Below are positions 7,643 through 16,530 of a stretch of 42,931 nt of DNA, in pieces. Numbering within the stretch: position 1 is the stretch's first letter; each line of letters begins with the position of its first letter. This DNA comes from Modicisalibacter radicis (GTDB lineage: Bacteria; Pseudomonadota; Gammaproteobacteria; Pseudomonadales; Halomonadaceae): positions 1 through 42,931 of the forward strand of contig NZ_CAAHFN010000066.1 of assembly GCF_900961225.1 (NCBI RefSeq), written 5' to 3'. A program made the translations under genes and the position numbers. Under the pieces are notes generated by a model, which worked only from the letters and a program-made list of their open reading frames with translations, was not told the origin of the DNA and ran no database searches.

Positions 7643-7783
7643 GGGGGCGCTGAATAAATCGACGAGCGGCGTAAAGCGCGAGGCGCACGGAGCACAGGAA
7701 CCGGAGCCTATGGGTATAGGTGAGGATTCCGAGCACCGCGCAACGAAGTGATTTTCCCGCGCAGGCATTTATGCAGTGTTTCC
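7643..7783. mobile_element. 141-bp MITE-like palindromic element between flgC and flgD
   Basis: The ends are an imperfect inverted repeat: GGGGGCGCTGAATAAAT (7643-7659) against ATTTATGCAGTGTTTCC (7767-7783), 12 of 17 positions pairing. Inside, further dyads are nested: CGGAGCACAGGAACCGGAG opposes GAGGATTCCGAGCACCG, around a central CCTATgggtATAGG. There is no coding frame of its own. The structure suggests a small non-autonomous element or extragenic palindromic repeat. The mRNA of this operon would carry it as a long hairpin between flgC and flgD. No second copy was seen in this window. Confidence 0.6.
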
Positions 7784-7816
7784 ACAGTGAACTTTTGGTA
7801 GCCATCAGGAGCCCCC

Positions 7817-8503
7817 ATGGCCAACACCATCGATACCAGCGTACTCAACAGCCTCAACCAGACCACAGGCGCATCGGCTAACAAGGCATCGGCGACCGAC
7901 GATCTCAGCAACAGCTTCATGACCCTGCTGGTCACTCAGCTGAAGAACCAGGATCCGATGAATCCGATGGAAAACGCCGAGATGACCTCGCAGCTGGCGC
8001 AGATCAACACGGTCAACGGCATCCAGGACCTGAACAAGACCCTCGAGGGCATCACCAGCCAGATCGATGCCGGCCAGACCCTGCAGGCGGCGGCGCTGAT
8101 CGGTCAGGGCGTGCTGGTGCCCGGCAGCCGGGTTTTGAAAGAGGGCGAAGTGACCACGCCGTTCGGGGTGGAGCTGGAAGCGCCGGCCGATGAAGTCACC
8201 ATCTCCATTACCAACGACTCCGGCGAGGTCGTACGCAGCTTCAGTGCCGACGATATAGGGGCACTTGATGCCGGTGTTCAATCCTTTACCTGGGACGGAA
8301 CCTTGCAAGATGGCAAGACTCAGGCGGCTGATGGCTCATACAACGTTTCCATTCAGGCTAGCCAGGGCGGTGAGCCGGTCAATGTCACCGCACTGAACTA
8401 TGCGCAGGTGGGCGGCGTAGTGACGACCGATTCGGGCCCGCGGCTCGATCTCGGTGCGATTTCCGGCCAGGTCGGCCTCGATGCCGTCCGCCAGATTCTT
8501 TAA
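7817..8503 (+). CDS. flgD: flagellar hook-capping protein FlgD
   Basis: Scaffold that caps the growing hook and lets FlgE polymerise. The 228-residue protein has the N-terminal capping segment FMTLLVTQLKNQDPMNPMENAEMTSQLAQINTVNGI (about 35-70), then tandem beta-rich domains with the FlgD pattern SFTWDGTLQDGKTQAADGSYNVSI. AGGAG lies six bases before the ATG. The separation from flgC by a 141-bp palindromic element is unusual. Confidence 0.96.
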   Translation: MANTIDTSVLNSLNQTTGASANKASATDDLSNSFMTLLVTQLKNQDPMNPMENAEMTSQLAQINTVNGIQDLNKTLEGITSQIDAGQTLQAAALIGQGVLVPGSRVLKEGEVTTPFGVELEAPADEVTISITNDSGEVVRSFSADDIGALDAGVQSFTWDGTLQDGKTQAADGSYNVSIQASQGGEPVNVTALNYAQVGGVVTTDSGPRLDLGAISGQVGLDAVRQIL

Positions 8504-8575
8504 CGGCAGTTTCTGCCAAGAATTAACCAAGAATCAATTAAGTAGCGGGCGTCTTGGCTCGCAGGGAGATTAAGA

Positions 8576-9859
8576 ATGGGTTTTTCGCAAGCATTGAGCG
8601 GTGTCAACGCCGCTTCCCAGCAACTAGACGTCGTCGGCAACAACATCGCCAACTCGCAGACCACCGGTTTCAAGAGTTCGTCGGTGCAGTTCTCCGACGT
8701 GTTCGCCAATAGCAAGATTGGCTTGGGTACGCGCGTGGCTGGCGTCGTTCAGGACTTCGGCAACGGCAACCTGGAAACGACCGGGCGTAACCTCGATCTG
8801 GCGATCAGCGGTACCGGCTTCTATCGCTTCGAGCAGGAAGGCCAGATCGGCTACTCGCGCAATGGGCAGTTGACCATGACCGCCGATGGCGATCTGGTCA
8901 ACGCCCAAGGTGCCAAGATCATGGGCTATGGTCTCGCTGGCGGTCCGTTTTCCGAGGTTGTTCCGGGCGGTCAGCCTGTCGCCTTGAATATTCCGGCCAA
9001 TGACATGCCGGCACAGGCGACCGGAACCGCGACCGGGGTACAGGCTGTCTATAACCTCAACCAGGCCACTGACCCGACCGACCCTTCCAAGCTAAATACC
9101 GTGAATCTCGATGATGGCAGCGCGCCCGGTGTCGATGTCGATTACCACTATTCGAACAGCTTCACGGTCTACGACTCCCTGGGTAACCAGCGCAACGCCA
9201 CGGTCTATTTCGAGAAGGCCGCCGCCCCTGCCAACACATGGAACGGCAAGGTCGCCCTAGACGGTTTCTATGATGCCAACAACGACTTCACCCTCGGCTT
9301 CGACACCAATGGCCAGCTCAGTTCCATCGAGCAAGGTGGGACGACCACTACCCAGCCCAACTTGACCCAGCCGCAAGTCAACTTCACGACGGCCCAGTTG
9401 GGTGGTGATCCCGCGGATCTGGGCTTCGAGTTGAATCTTCAGGGAACCACTCAGTTCGCCAACGACTCCACCCAGAACTCTTTGGTTCAGGATGGTTATA
9501 CCTCGGGTACGCTGGTGGGTATCACTATCGCGGATGATGGCACCATCATGCGCAACTATACCAACGAGAAATCGGTAGCGGCGGGCCAGATCGCGCTGGC
9601 CAACTTCCGTAACCCCGAAGGCCTGAAGGCTGCAGGCGATAACATGTGGGCGGCGACCGCCGAGTCCGGTGCCGAGGTGGTTGGTACGGCGGGTGTGGGG
9701 CAGTTCGGTTCCATCGAGTCCGGCACCCTGGAAGCATCCAACGTCGACCTGACCAAGGAACTGGTCGACCTGATCATCGCCCAGCGCAACTACCAGGCCA
9801 ACACCAACTCGATCCGCACCCAGTCCGAAGTGATGGATCAGATCGCCCAGCTGCGCTAA
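8576..9859 (+). CDS. flgE: flagellar hook protein FlgE
   Basis: Main hook subunit, 427 residues. It starts MGFSQALSGVNAASQQLDVVGNNIANSQTTGFK, and its C-terminus has GTLEASNVDLTKELVDLIIAQRNYQANTNSIRTQSEVMDQIAQLR, the two helices that form the inner core of the hook. The middle domain (about 150-330) is variable and surface-exposed. AGGGAG lies eight bases before the ATG. A strong hairpin follows the stop. Confidence 0.98.
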   Translation: MGFSQALSGVNAASQQLDVVGNNIANSQTTGFKSSSVQFSDVFANSKIGLGTRVAGVVQDFGNGNLETTGRNLDLAISGTGFYRFEQEGQIGYSRNGQLTMTADGDLVNAQGAKIMGYGLAGGPFSEVVPGGQPVALNIPANDMPAQATGTATGVQAVYNLNQATDPTDPSKLNTVNLDDGSAPGVDVDYHYSNSFTVYDSLGNQRNATVYFEKAAAPANTWNGKVALDGFYDANNDFTLGFDTNGQLSSIEQGGTTTTQPNLTQPQVNFTTAQLGGDPADLGFELNLQGTTQFANDSTQNSLVQDGYTSGTLVGITIADDGTIMRNYTNEKSVAAGQIALANFRNPEGLKAAGDNMWAATAESGAEVVGTAGVGQFGSIESGTLEASNVDLTKELVDLIIAQRNYQANTNSIRTQSEVMDQIAQLR

Positions 9860-9868
9860 CGGCTAGTT

Positions 9869-9895
9869 GATGCCGGGCCTTCCTGGCCCGGCATC
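9869..9895 (+). repeat. intercistronic hairpin between flgE and flgF
   Basis: GATGCCGGGCC and GGCCCGGCATC form a perfect 11-bp stem around TTCCT. No U-run follows, so full termination is unlikely. A hairpin here could shield the 3' end of the highly expressed flgE message or reduce read-through into flgF; that role is inferred from position. Confidence 0.75.
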
Positions 9896-9924
9896 GTGAT
9901 GCGTCACGTCGAGAGTCAAACATC

Positions 9925-10662
9925 ATGGATCGCATTCTTTACACCGCCATGAGCGGCGCCAGGCAGAGCATGGACCAGCAGGCGGTGGTCAACAACAACC
10001 TGGCCAACGTCGCCACGCCGGGTTTTCGTGCCGAGCTCAGCGCCATGCGCGCGGTGCCTGTCCAGGGCGATGGCCTGGCGACCCGCACCTCGGTGATGGC
10101 CTCCACGCCGGGCAGCGACTTCACCCCCGGCCCGCTGTCCACCACCGGGCGCGAGCTCGACGTGGCGGTCGACGGCGACGGCATGCTGGCCGTGCAGACT
10201 GCCGACGGCGAAGCCTATACCCGGCGTGGCGACCTGCAGCTGGACGCCAACGGCGTGGTCAACATCATGGGCCGTCCGGTGATGGGCGACGGCGGGCCGA
10301 TCATCGTCCCGCTGGGCGCCGACGTCAGCATCGGCGCGGATGGCACCCTCAGCGCCGTGGTTCCTGGCGGCGCGCCGAATACCCGTGGCCCGGTAGGCCA
10401 GTTGAAGCTGGTCAACCCGGAGCCGGGTTCGCTGGTGCGTGGCGAGGATGGCCTGTTCCGCCCGCAGGGTGGCGGCCAGCTTCAGGCCGACGACACGGTC
10501 AGGGTGGTCAGCGGGGCGCTGGAAGGCAGCAACGTGAGCGCCACCGAGGCGATGGTCGCGATGATCGATGGCGCACGGCGCTACGACATGCAGATGAAGA
10601 CCATCGAAAGCGCCGACGAGAACGCCCAGCGCGCCAACAGCCTGCTGTCCGTAACCAGCTAG
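9925..10662 (+). CDS. flgF: flagellar proximal rod protein FlgF
   Basis: A 245-residue rod subunit with the N-terminal MDRILYTAMSGARQSMDQQAVVNNNLANVATPGFR and the C-terminal segment EGSNVSATEAMVAMIDGARRYDMQMKTIESADENAQRANSLL, both typical of FlgF. It assembles between FlgB/FlgC and FlgG in the rod. Twenty-six bases separate it from flgG. Confidence 0.97.
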   Translation: MDRILYTAMSGARQSMDQQAVVNNNLANVATPGFRAELSAMRAVPVQGDGLATRTSVMASTPGSDFTPGPLSTTGRELDVAVDGDGMLAVQTADGEAYTRRGDLQLDANGVVNIMGRPVMGDGGPIIVPLGADVSIGADGTLSAVVPGGAPNTRGPVGQLKLVNPEPGSLVRGEDGLFRPQGGGQLQADDTVRVVSGALEGSNVSATEAMVAMIDGARRYDMQMKTIESADENAQRANSLLSVTS

Positions 10663-10688
10663 CGTTAACCCCTTCGAGGAATTGAATC

Positions 10689-11471
10689 ATGATTCGTTCA
10701 TTGTGGACTGCCAAGACCGGGCTGGAAGCTCAGCAGGTGCAGATGGATGTCATATCCAACAACCTGGCCAACGTCAGCACCAATGGCTTCAAGCGTTCGC
10801 GCGCGGTGTTCGAGGATCTGCTCTACCAGAACCTGCGCCAGCCCGGTGCGCAGTCGAACGTGCAGGACAACCTGCCGTCGGGCATGCAGATCGGCAGCGG
10901 TGTGCGTCCGGTCGCCACCGAGCGGCTGCATACCCAGGGCAACCTGGAAAACACCGAGAACTCGCGTGACCTGGCGATCAGCGGCAAGGGCTTCTTCCAG
11001 GTGACGCGGGCCGATGGCACCACGGCCTATACCCGTGATGGCAGCTTTCAGGTCAACCAGAACGGTCAGCTGGTGACGGCCAGCGGCTATCCCATCGAGC
11101 CGGCCGTCTTCATCCCCGAGAATGCGTTGTCGGTCTCCGTCAGCCGCGACGGCATCGTCTCGGTGACCCAGCCGGGCACCGCGGAGTCCAACCAGGTGGG
11201 GCAACTGACCCTGGCGACCTTCAGCAACCCCACGGGGCTCGAGAGTATCGGTGAAAACCTCTATCTCGAGACGGCCGCGTCGGGGCCGCGCAACGACAAC
11301 GTTCCCGGGCTGAATGGCGCCGGCACGCTGTACCAGGGCTATGTCGAGACCTCCAACGTCAACGTGGTCGAGGAGATGGTCGGCATGATCCAGACCCAGC
11401 GCGCCTACGAAATCAACAGCAAGGCCGTGCAGACTTCCGACGAGATGCTGGCGCGTCTGGCACAGCTGTGA
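10689..11471 (+). CDS. flgG: flagellar distal rod protein FlgG
   Basis: A 260-residue distal rod subunit, the standard length. It begins [48 protein letters not shown], the FlgG form with its rod-specific insert just after the N-terminal helix, and ends [26 protein letters not shown] lies eight bases before the ATG. Confidence 0.98.
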   Translation: MIRSLWTAKTGLEAQQVQMDVISNNLANVSTNGFKRSRAVFEDLLYQNLRQPGAQSNVQDNLPSGMQIGSGVRPVATERLHTQGNLENTENSRDLAISGKGFFQVTRADGTTAYTRDGSFQVNQNGQLVTASGYPIEPAVFIPENALSVSVSRDGIVSVTQPGTAESNQVGQLTLATFSNPTGLESIGENLYLETAASGPRNDNVPGLNGAGTLYQGYVETSNVNVVEEMVGMIQTQRAYEINSKAVQTSDEMLARLAQL

Positions 11472-11521
11472 TCGATGGTCGTCGCATGAATACCGGGCCG
11501 ATGCCGGATGTGAGGAAATGC

Positions 11522-12196
11522 ATGCCGAACCGTTTGTTGCGGGGCTTGTTGGTGGGAACCTTGTTGCTGGCCATGGGCGGCTGTGCGCAATTGCCGAGGC
11601 CCTCGGTGGTCGGCGAGCAGGAGAAGATCGTCATCAACGAGCCGCCGCCGCCGATTCCCAATGGTTCGATCTACCAGCCGGCCACCGCCTATCAGCCGTT
11701 GTTCGAGGATCGCCGTCCGCGCAACATCGGTGACATCCTGACCATCGTCCTCGACGAGGACGTAAGCGCCAGCAAGAATTCGTCGGCCAATGCGGGGCGC
11801 AACGGCAGCGCAAGCCTGGAACTTGCCCAGTTGCCCGATGCGCTCGACCAGCTCGCCGAGTACGGCTTCGACGTGTCCGGTGAAAACGACTTTGCCGGCA
11901 GCGGGGGCGCGGCGGCCAACAACAGCTTTACCGGCACGATTACCGTCACGGTCATCGATGTGCTGTACAACGGCAACCTGCGAGTGCGTGGCGAGAAGCA
12001 GATCGCCATCAACCAGGGCACCGAGTTCATTCGCTTTTCCGGCGTAGTCAATCCGCGCGCGGTCACCGGGCAAAACACCGTTATCTCGACCGACGTCGCG
12101 GATGCGCGCATCGAATACGTCGGCGACGGCTATATCAACGAGGCGCAGACCATGGGTTGGCTGCAGCGCTTCTTCCTCAATGTGTCACCGTTCTGA
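11522..12196 (+). CDS. flgH: flagellar L-ring lipoprotein FlgH
   Basis: Outer-membrane L-ring subunit, 224 residues. The signal peptide [21 protein letters not shown] ends in a lipobox (AMGG before Cys), so it is a lipoprotein. The conserved [29 protein letters not shown] and the C-terminal [45 protein letters not shown] are FlgH hallmarks. The ATG at 11522 is chosen because AGGAAA lies six bases upstream and the signal peptide fits; the frame stays open to a GTG at 11468 that overlaps flgG. Confidence 0.96.
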   Translation: MPNRLLRGLLVGTLLLAMGGCAQLPRPSVVGEQEKIVINEPPPPIPNGSIYQPATAYQPLFEDRRPRNIGDILTIVLDEDVSASKNSSANAGRNGSASLELAQLPDALDQLAEYGFDVSGENDFAGSGGAAANNSFTGTITVTVIDVLYNGNLRVRGEKQIAINQGTEFIRFSGVVNPRAVTGQNTVISTDVADARIEYVGDGYINEAQTMGWLQRFFLNVSPF

Positions 12197-12227
12197 TGAT
12201 ACGTCGCAGGTATCAAGGCTGATGATC

Positions 12228-13355
12228 ATGTTTATTCGTCGCTCTCTTTTGCAGCTTGGTCTTCGTCGGCTGGCGGGTCTGTGCCTGCTGGTGGTGCTGG
12301 CAGCTCCGGCACAGGCCGAGCGTCTTCGCGATCTCGCTTCCTTCGCCGGGGTTCGTGACAACGCCCTGGTCGGCTATGGCCTGGTCGTCGGGCTGGACGG
12401 CTCGGGCGACCAGACCACTCAGGCGCCGTTCACGACCCAGAGCCTGACCAACATGCTCTCCCAGTTGGGAATCAGCGTGCCGGCCGGCACCAACATGCAG
12501 CTCAAGAACGTGGCCGCGGTGATGATCACCGCGCAGTTGCCGCCGTTTGCCCGGCAGGGCCAGGAGATCGATGTCGTGGTTTCCTCGGTGGGCAACGCGC
12601 GAAGCCTGCGCGGCGGCACCCTGCTGATGGCGCCGCTCAAGGGCGCCGACGGCAACGTCTACGCCATGGCCCAGGGCAACGTCTTCGTCGGCGGTGCCGG
12701 CGCGGAAGCGGGCGGCAGCAGCGTGTCGATCAACCAGCAGGCCGGCGGCAGCATCAGCGGGGGCGCCACCGTCGAACGCGAAGTGCCGCTACAGCTCGGT
12801 GCCAACGGCACCCTGGACCTGCAGCTCGATGAATACAGCTTCGATAACGCCCAGCGTGCCGTGACGGCGATCAACCGGGAATTCGGCGCCCCGGTAGCCG
12901 CGGCACTCGATGGCCGGGTAATCCGCCTGCAGACGCCGATGGACAGCAACGATCGCGTGCGTTTCATGGCCCGGGTACAGAATATCGACCTGGCCCTGGG
13001 CGAGGAGCCTGCTCGGGTGATCATCAACTCGCGCACCGGCTCGGTGGTGTTGACCAGTGCCGTGACGCTGCGCCAGGCGGCGGTGGCCCATGGCAACCTG
13101 TCGATCACCATCGACAACAATCCCCAGGTCAGCCAGCCGAATCCGTTCTCCGAAGGCGAGACCGTGGTCGTGCCCAATGCCGAGGTGTCGGTGGCCCAGG
13201 AGGGCGGCGCGCTGCAGATGCTCAATACCAGCGCCGACCTGGGCAAGGTCGTCAATGCCCTGAATGCGCTGGGCGCGACGCCGCAGGATCTGATGTCGAT
13301 CCTCCAGGCCCTCAAGGCCTCCGGCTCGTTGCGCGCGGACCTGGAGATCATCTGA
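12228..13355 (+). CDS. flgI: flagellar P-ring protein FlgI
   Basis: Periplasmic P-ring subunit, 375 residues. A signal peptide ([13 protein letters not shown], hydrophobic core, cleavage after AQA) precedes [39 protein letters not shown], the FlgI signature. The C-terminus ends [30 protein letters not shown], as usual. The ATG at 12228 has AAGG nine bases upstream; an ATG at 12222 is also possible. The long frame back to 12102 is a shadow of flgH. The stop TGA overlaps the flgJ start as TGATG. Confidence 0.96.
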   Translation: MFIRRSLLQLGLRRLAGLCLLVVLAAPAQAERLRDLASFAGVRDNALVGYGLVVGLDGSGDQTTQAPFTTQSLTNMLSQLGISVPAGTNMQLKNVAAVMITAQLPPFARQGQEIDVVVSSVGNARSLRGGTLLMAPLKGADGNVYAMAQGNVFVGGAGAEAGGSSVSINQQAGGSISGGATVEREVPLQLGANGTLDLQLDEYSFDNAQRAVTAINREFGAPVAAALDGRVIRLQTPMDSNDRVRFMARVQNIDLALGEEPARVIINSRTGSVVLTSAVTLRQAAVAHGNLSITIDNNPQVSQPNPFSEGETVVVPNAEVSVAQEGGALQMLNTSADLGKVVNALNALGATPQDLMSILQALKASGSLRADLEII

Positions 13356-14461
13356 TGTCGATCGATACGAGCAATGGCCAGTTCGCGCTCGACCTGCAGG
13401 GCCTGCAGCGGCTCAAGCAGACTGCGGCCCGGCGTCCCGAGGAGGGCGTTCGGGAAGCCGCCAAGCAGTTCGAGTCGGTGTTCCTCAAGATGATGCTCAA
13501 GAGCATGCGCGAGGCGACCCCGCAGTCTGGCCTGCTGGACAGTCAACAGACGCGCTTCTATACCGAGATGCTCGACCAGCAGTGGTCGCAGCATCTGGCC
13601 GGACAGGGCGTCGGCCTGGCTGAGCAGTTGGTACAGCAACTCGAGGATCGTGGTCTGGTTCCCAAGGCCGGAAGCGCCAGCGAGTCGCTGATCGCCGGGA
13701 TACCGCGGGGCACGCCGAGGGTGTTGCATGGGGCGCTCCAGGGAGAGGCTCCGGTGGCTTCCCGGAGCGATGACGCGCCCTCGACGGATCCCTCGACACG
13801 CTTTACCGACGCACTGGTGCTCGAACCCGCGGGAAGCGGCTACGAAGCCGCGAATCGCGCGGCCGTGGATTCCGCCGACCCGGGTGATCGCGAGCGTCCG
13901 GCACATGTCGCCGAGTTCCTTCGCGATCTTCACGGGCCCGCCCAGGCCGCCAGCCGTACCACCGGTGTGCCGGCCGAGCTGATTCTGGCCCAGGCCGCGC
14001 TGGAAACCGGCTGGGGTCGCCACGAAATCCCCACGGCCGAGGGCAACAACAGCCACAACCTGTTCGGCATCAAGGCGGGCAGTCAGTGGCAGGGTGAAAC
14101 CACCGACATCACCACCACCGAATATGTCGATGGGCGGGCGATAAAGATGGTCGATCGCTTCCGCGTCTATGACGACTTCGAGGCGGCGTTCACCGACTAC
14201 GCCCGATTGATCGGCGACAATCCGCGCTATGCCGGGGTCGTCACCGCCAGCAGCGCCGACAATGCGGCGCGCGCCCTGCAGGCGGGCGGTTACGCCACCG
14301 ACCCGGCCTATGCCGACAAGCTGATCGCCATCATGGGTACTCTCGGCGTGAACGGCGCGGCCGGGGCACCACTGGCGTCTAACGACGCGAGGCCGAACGG
14401 TGAAGCACGCGCCAGGCTCGACGGCTATGCCATCGACGATCTGCCGACACAGATTTTCTGA
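13355..14461 (+). CDS. flgJ: FlgJ: rod scaffold and peptidoglycan hydrolase
   Basis: Two-domain protein of 368 residues. The N-terminal domain (about 1-100) has KQFESVFLKMMLKSMREATPQSGLLDSQQTRFYTEMLDQQ, the rod-capping part. A variable linker (about 105-185) leads to a C-terminal glucosaminidase domain (about 186-345) with probable catalytic E217 in AALETGWGRHE and the segments NNSHNLFGIKAG and YARLIGDNPRYAG. The hydrolase opens the cell wall for the growing rod. Having both domains in one chain is the form found in enterics and many other gammaproteobacteria. Confidence 0.96.
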   Translation: MSIDTSNGQFALDLQGLQRLKQTAARRPEEGVREAAKQFESVFLKMMLKSMREATPQSGLLDSQQTRFYTEMLDQQWSQHLAGQGVGLAEQLVQQLEDRGLVPKAGSASESLIAGIPRGTPRVLHGALQGEAPVASRSDDAPSTDPSTRFTDALVLEPAGSGYEAANRAAVDSADPGDRERPAHVAEFLRDLHGPAQAASRTTGVPAELILAQAALETGWGRHEIPTAEGNNSHNLFGIKAGSQWQGETTDITTTEYVDGRAIKMVDRFRVYDDFEAAFTDYARLIGDNPRYAGVVTASSADNAARALQAGGYATDPAYADKLIAIMGTLGVNGAAGAPLASNDARPNGEARARLDGYAIDDLPTQIF

Positions 14462-14487
14462 GTCGCCCAAAAGTGCTCGGCCGGGCT

Positions 14488-14514
14488 TCAAGTTCTGCGA
14501 CAGGCGGCCGATAA
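14488..14514 (+). promoter_or_regulatory. sigma-28 (FliA) promoter of flgKL
   Basis: TCAAGTTC, exactly 11 bases, then GCCGATAA. The -10 box is a perfect FliA match and the -35 box TAAAGTTT differs at two positions. It lies about 38 bases before the flgK ATG, in the only gap of the run large enough for a promoter. So flgK and flgL can be made late, under FliA, apart from flgB-J. Confidence 0.92.
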
Positions 14515-14551
14515 ATCAGGTAATTGCTAGCTCCTCTATCGGGATGGACCC

Positions 14552-16498
14552 ATGAGCCTCTTTTCCACCGGCCTTAGCGGCCTCAGCGCGGCCCAGATAG
14601 CGCTACAGACGACCAGCACCAACATCAGCAACCTCTATACGCCGGGCTACAACCGCCAGATCACCCAGTTGGGCGAAACCAGCCCGAGTGGCGGCGGTGT
14701 GCAGGTCAACGATATCGAGCGCCAGTTCAACAAATACATCGCGTCGCAGCTCAATGAAGCCACCAGTCGCTCGAGCGCGCTGCAGACCTATGACACCCAG
14801 GTCAGCCAGCTCGACAACCTGCTGGCCGATGGTGATGCCGGACTCGCGCCGTTGATGCAGAACTTCTTCTCGTCGCTCGAGGATCTCGCCGGCGCGCCCT
14901 CCGACCCGGCGGCGCGTCAGGGGCTGATCGGCAGCGCCGACACGCTGACCGCTCAGTTCCGTGCCTTCGACAGCTATCTCGACGACATGCAGTCGGGCAT
15001 CAACGGCCAGATCCGTGACGAAGTCACCCAGATCAACAACAGCGCCGACCAGTTGGCCAAGCTCAACCGGCAGATCTCGCTGACCCAGGCCAAGACCGGC
15101 GATGTACCCAACAACCTGCTGAATCAGCGCGACCACCTGGTTGCCGAGCTGAGCGAGCGCATCGACATCAAGCTGTCGGTCCAGGACGGTGGCACCTACA
15201 ACCTGACCATGGCCAATGGCCAGCCGCTGGTTGCGGGCAACAGGAGCTATTCGCTGGAGGCCGTGGCGTCTTCATCGGACCCGTCGCGTACCGTGGTTGC
15301 CTACAACGACCCGGGCGGTAGTCAGATCGAGCTGGCTGAATCGGCCTTCGAGGGCGGCACGCTGGGCGGATTGATGACCTTCCGCAGCGAAACGCTGGAC
15401 AAGACCCAGAACCAGATCGGTCAGATGTCGCTGTCGCTGGCCGCGGGCTTCAACGAGCAACATCGTGCCGGGCAGGACCTCAATGGCGATGCCGGTGGTG
15501 ACTTCTTCGCGATCGGCGATCCAACGGTCTACTCGAACGAGAACAATGGCAGCGATGCGTTCTTCACCGCCGAGTTCAGCGATGTCTCGGCGGTGACGAC
15601 CAGCGACTACCAGATCAAGCGCGAGGGCGGCGCCTTCGTCGTATCGCGGGTAGGCAGCAACGAGCCGCTGGATCCGCAGCCGCCCGTCGTACCGGATGGC
15701 AGTGGCAATGACACCTTGTCGTTCGGCGGCATGACCCTGACGCTGGACGAGTCGCTGGGGGCTGTCGGCGAGGGCGATACCTTCCTGATACAGCCGACCC
15801 GTGCCCTGGCCGGGGAGCTGGAAAACGTCGTCGACGACACATCCAAGATTGCGGCCAGCGCGCACGTCAAGGTGACGCCGACACTCCAGACGGGTAGCAC
15901 CCTGGAGGCCGGCGACATCACCCTAGAGGAAGGCTTTACGCTGCCCGCCTCGAGTATCCAGATGGATATCTCCATCAGCGCTGCCGATGCGGCCAATGGT
16001 GAATTCACTCTGAGCCCCAATGCGCCTGCCGGCAGCGAAGTCCTGGTCAATGGCGAGGTCCCGGCGGATCCATCGAGCGTCAAGCTTTCCGCGGGCGATA
16101 CGCTGTCCATCGACGGCGTCAGCATGACCTTCAGTGGTGAACCGGTCGACGGTGACAAGCTGACCCTGGCGTCCGACCCCGCCAGCGGCGACAACCGCAA
16201 TGCGCTGGCGCTGCAGAACCTGCAGAATGGCGATCTCGTCGGCGGGGCGGCGAGCCTGAGCGAGGCCTACGCGTCGCTGGTCAGCGATGTGGGTAATCGG
16301 ACCAACGTCGTCCAGGCGAATCTGAGCGCGCAATCGGTGCTGACCGAGCAGTTGACGGCCGTGCAGCAGTCCGAGTCGGGGGTCAATCTCGACGAGGAGG
16401 CCGCCAACCTGATCCGCTTCCAGCAGTTCTACCAGGCCAATGCCCAGGTGATTCAGACCGGCAGCACGCTGCTCGACACCATCCTGGGCATTCGTTGA
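14552..16498 (+). CDS. flgK: hook-filament junction protein FlgK (HAP1)
   Basis: A 648-residue hook-associated protein, about 100 residues longer than the Salmonella protein because of an expanded middle region. The N-terminal SLFSTGLSGLSAAQIALQTTSTNISNLYTPGYNRQ and the C-terminal SGVNLDEEAANLIRFQQFYQANAQVIQTGSTLLDTILGIR are diagnostic. FlgK is a client of FlgN. It has its own sigma-28 promoter and is followed 32 bases later by flgL. Confidence 0.97.
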   Translation: MSLFSTGLSGLSAAQIALQTTSTNISNLYTPGYNRQITQLGETSPSGGGVQVNDIERQFNKYIASQLNEATSRSSALQTYDTQVSQLDNLLADGDAGLAPLMQNFFSSLEDLAGAPSDPAARQGLIGSADTLTAQFRAFDSYLDDMQSGINGQIRDEVTQINNSADQLAKLNRQISLTQAKTGDVPNNLLNQRDHLVAELSERIDIKLSVQDGGTYNLTMANGQPLVAGNRSYSLEAVASSSDPSRTVVAYNDPGGSQIELAESAFEGGTLGGLMTFRSETLDKTQNQIGQMSLSLAAGFNEQHRAGQDLNGDAGGDFFAIGDPTVYSNENNGSDAFFTAEFSDVSAVTTSDYQIKREGGAFVVSRVGSNEPLDPQPPVVPDGSGNDTLSFGGMTLTLDESLGAVGEGDTFLIQPTRALAGELENVVDDTSKIAASAHVKVTPTLQTGSTLEAGDITLEEGFTLPASSIQMDISISAADAANGEFTLSPNAPAGSEVLVNGEVPADPSSVKLSAGDTLSIDGVSMTFSGEPVDGDKLTLASDPASGDNRNALALQNLQNGDLVGGAASLSEAYASLVSDVGNRTNVVQANLSAQSVLTEQLTAVQQSESGVNLDEEAANLIRFQQFYQANAQVIQTGSTLLDTILGIR

Positions 16499-16530
16499 TC
16501 CCCGGCCATCCCGTTTATTGAGGTTTCGTC

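Noticed and set aside
12659..14491. 610-codon open frame antisense to flgI and flgJ
   Set aside because: Typical GC-rich shadow frame: low-complexity, rich in Arg, Gly and Ala, and the opposite strand carries well-conserved flagellar genes.
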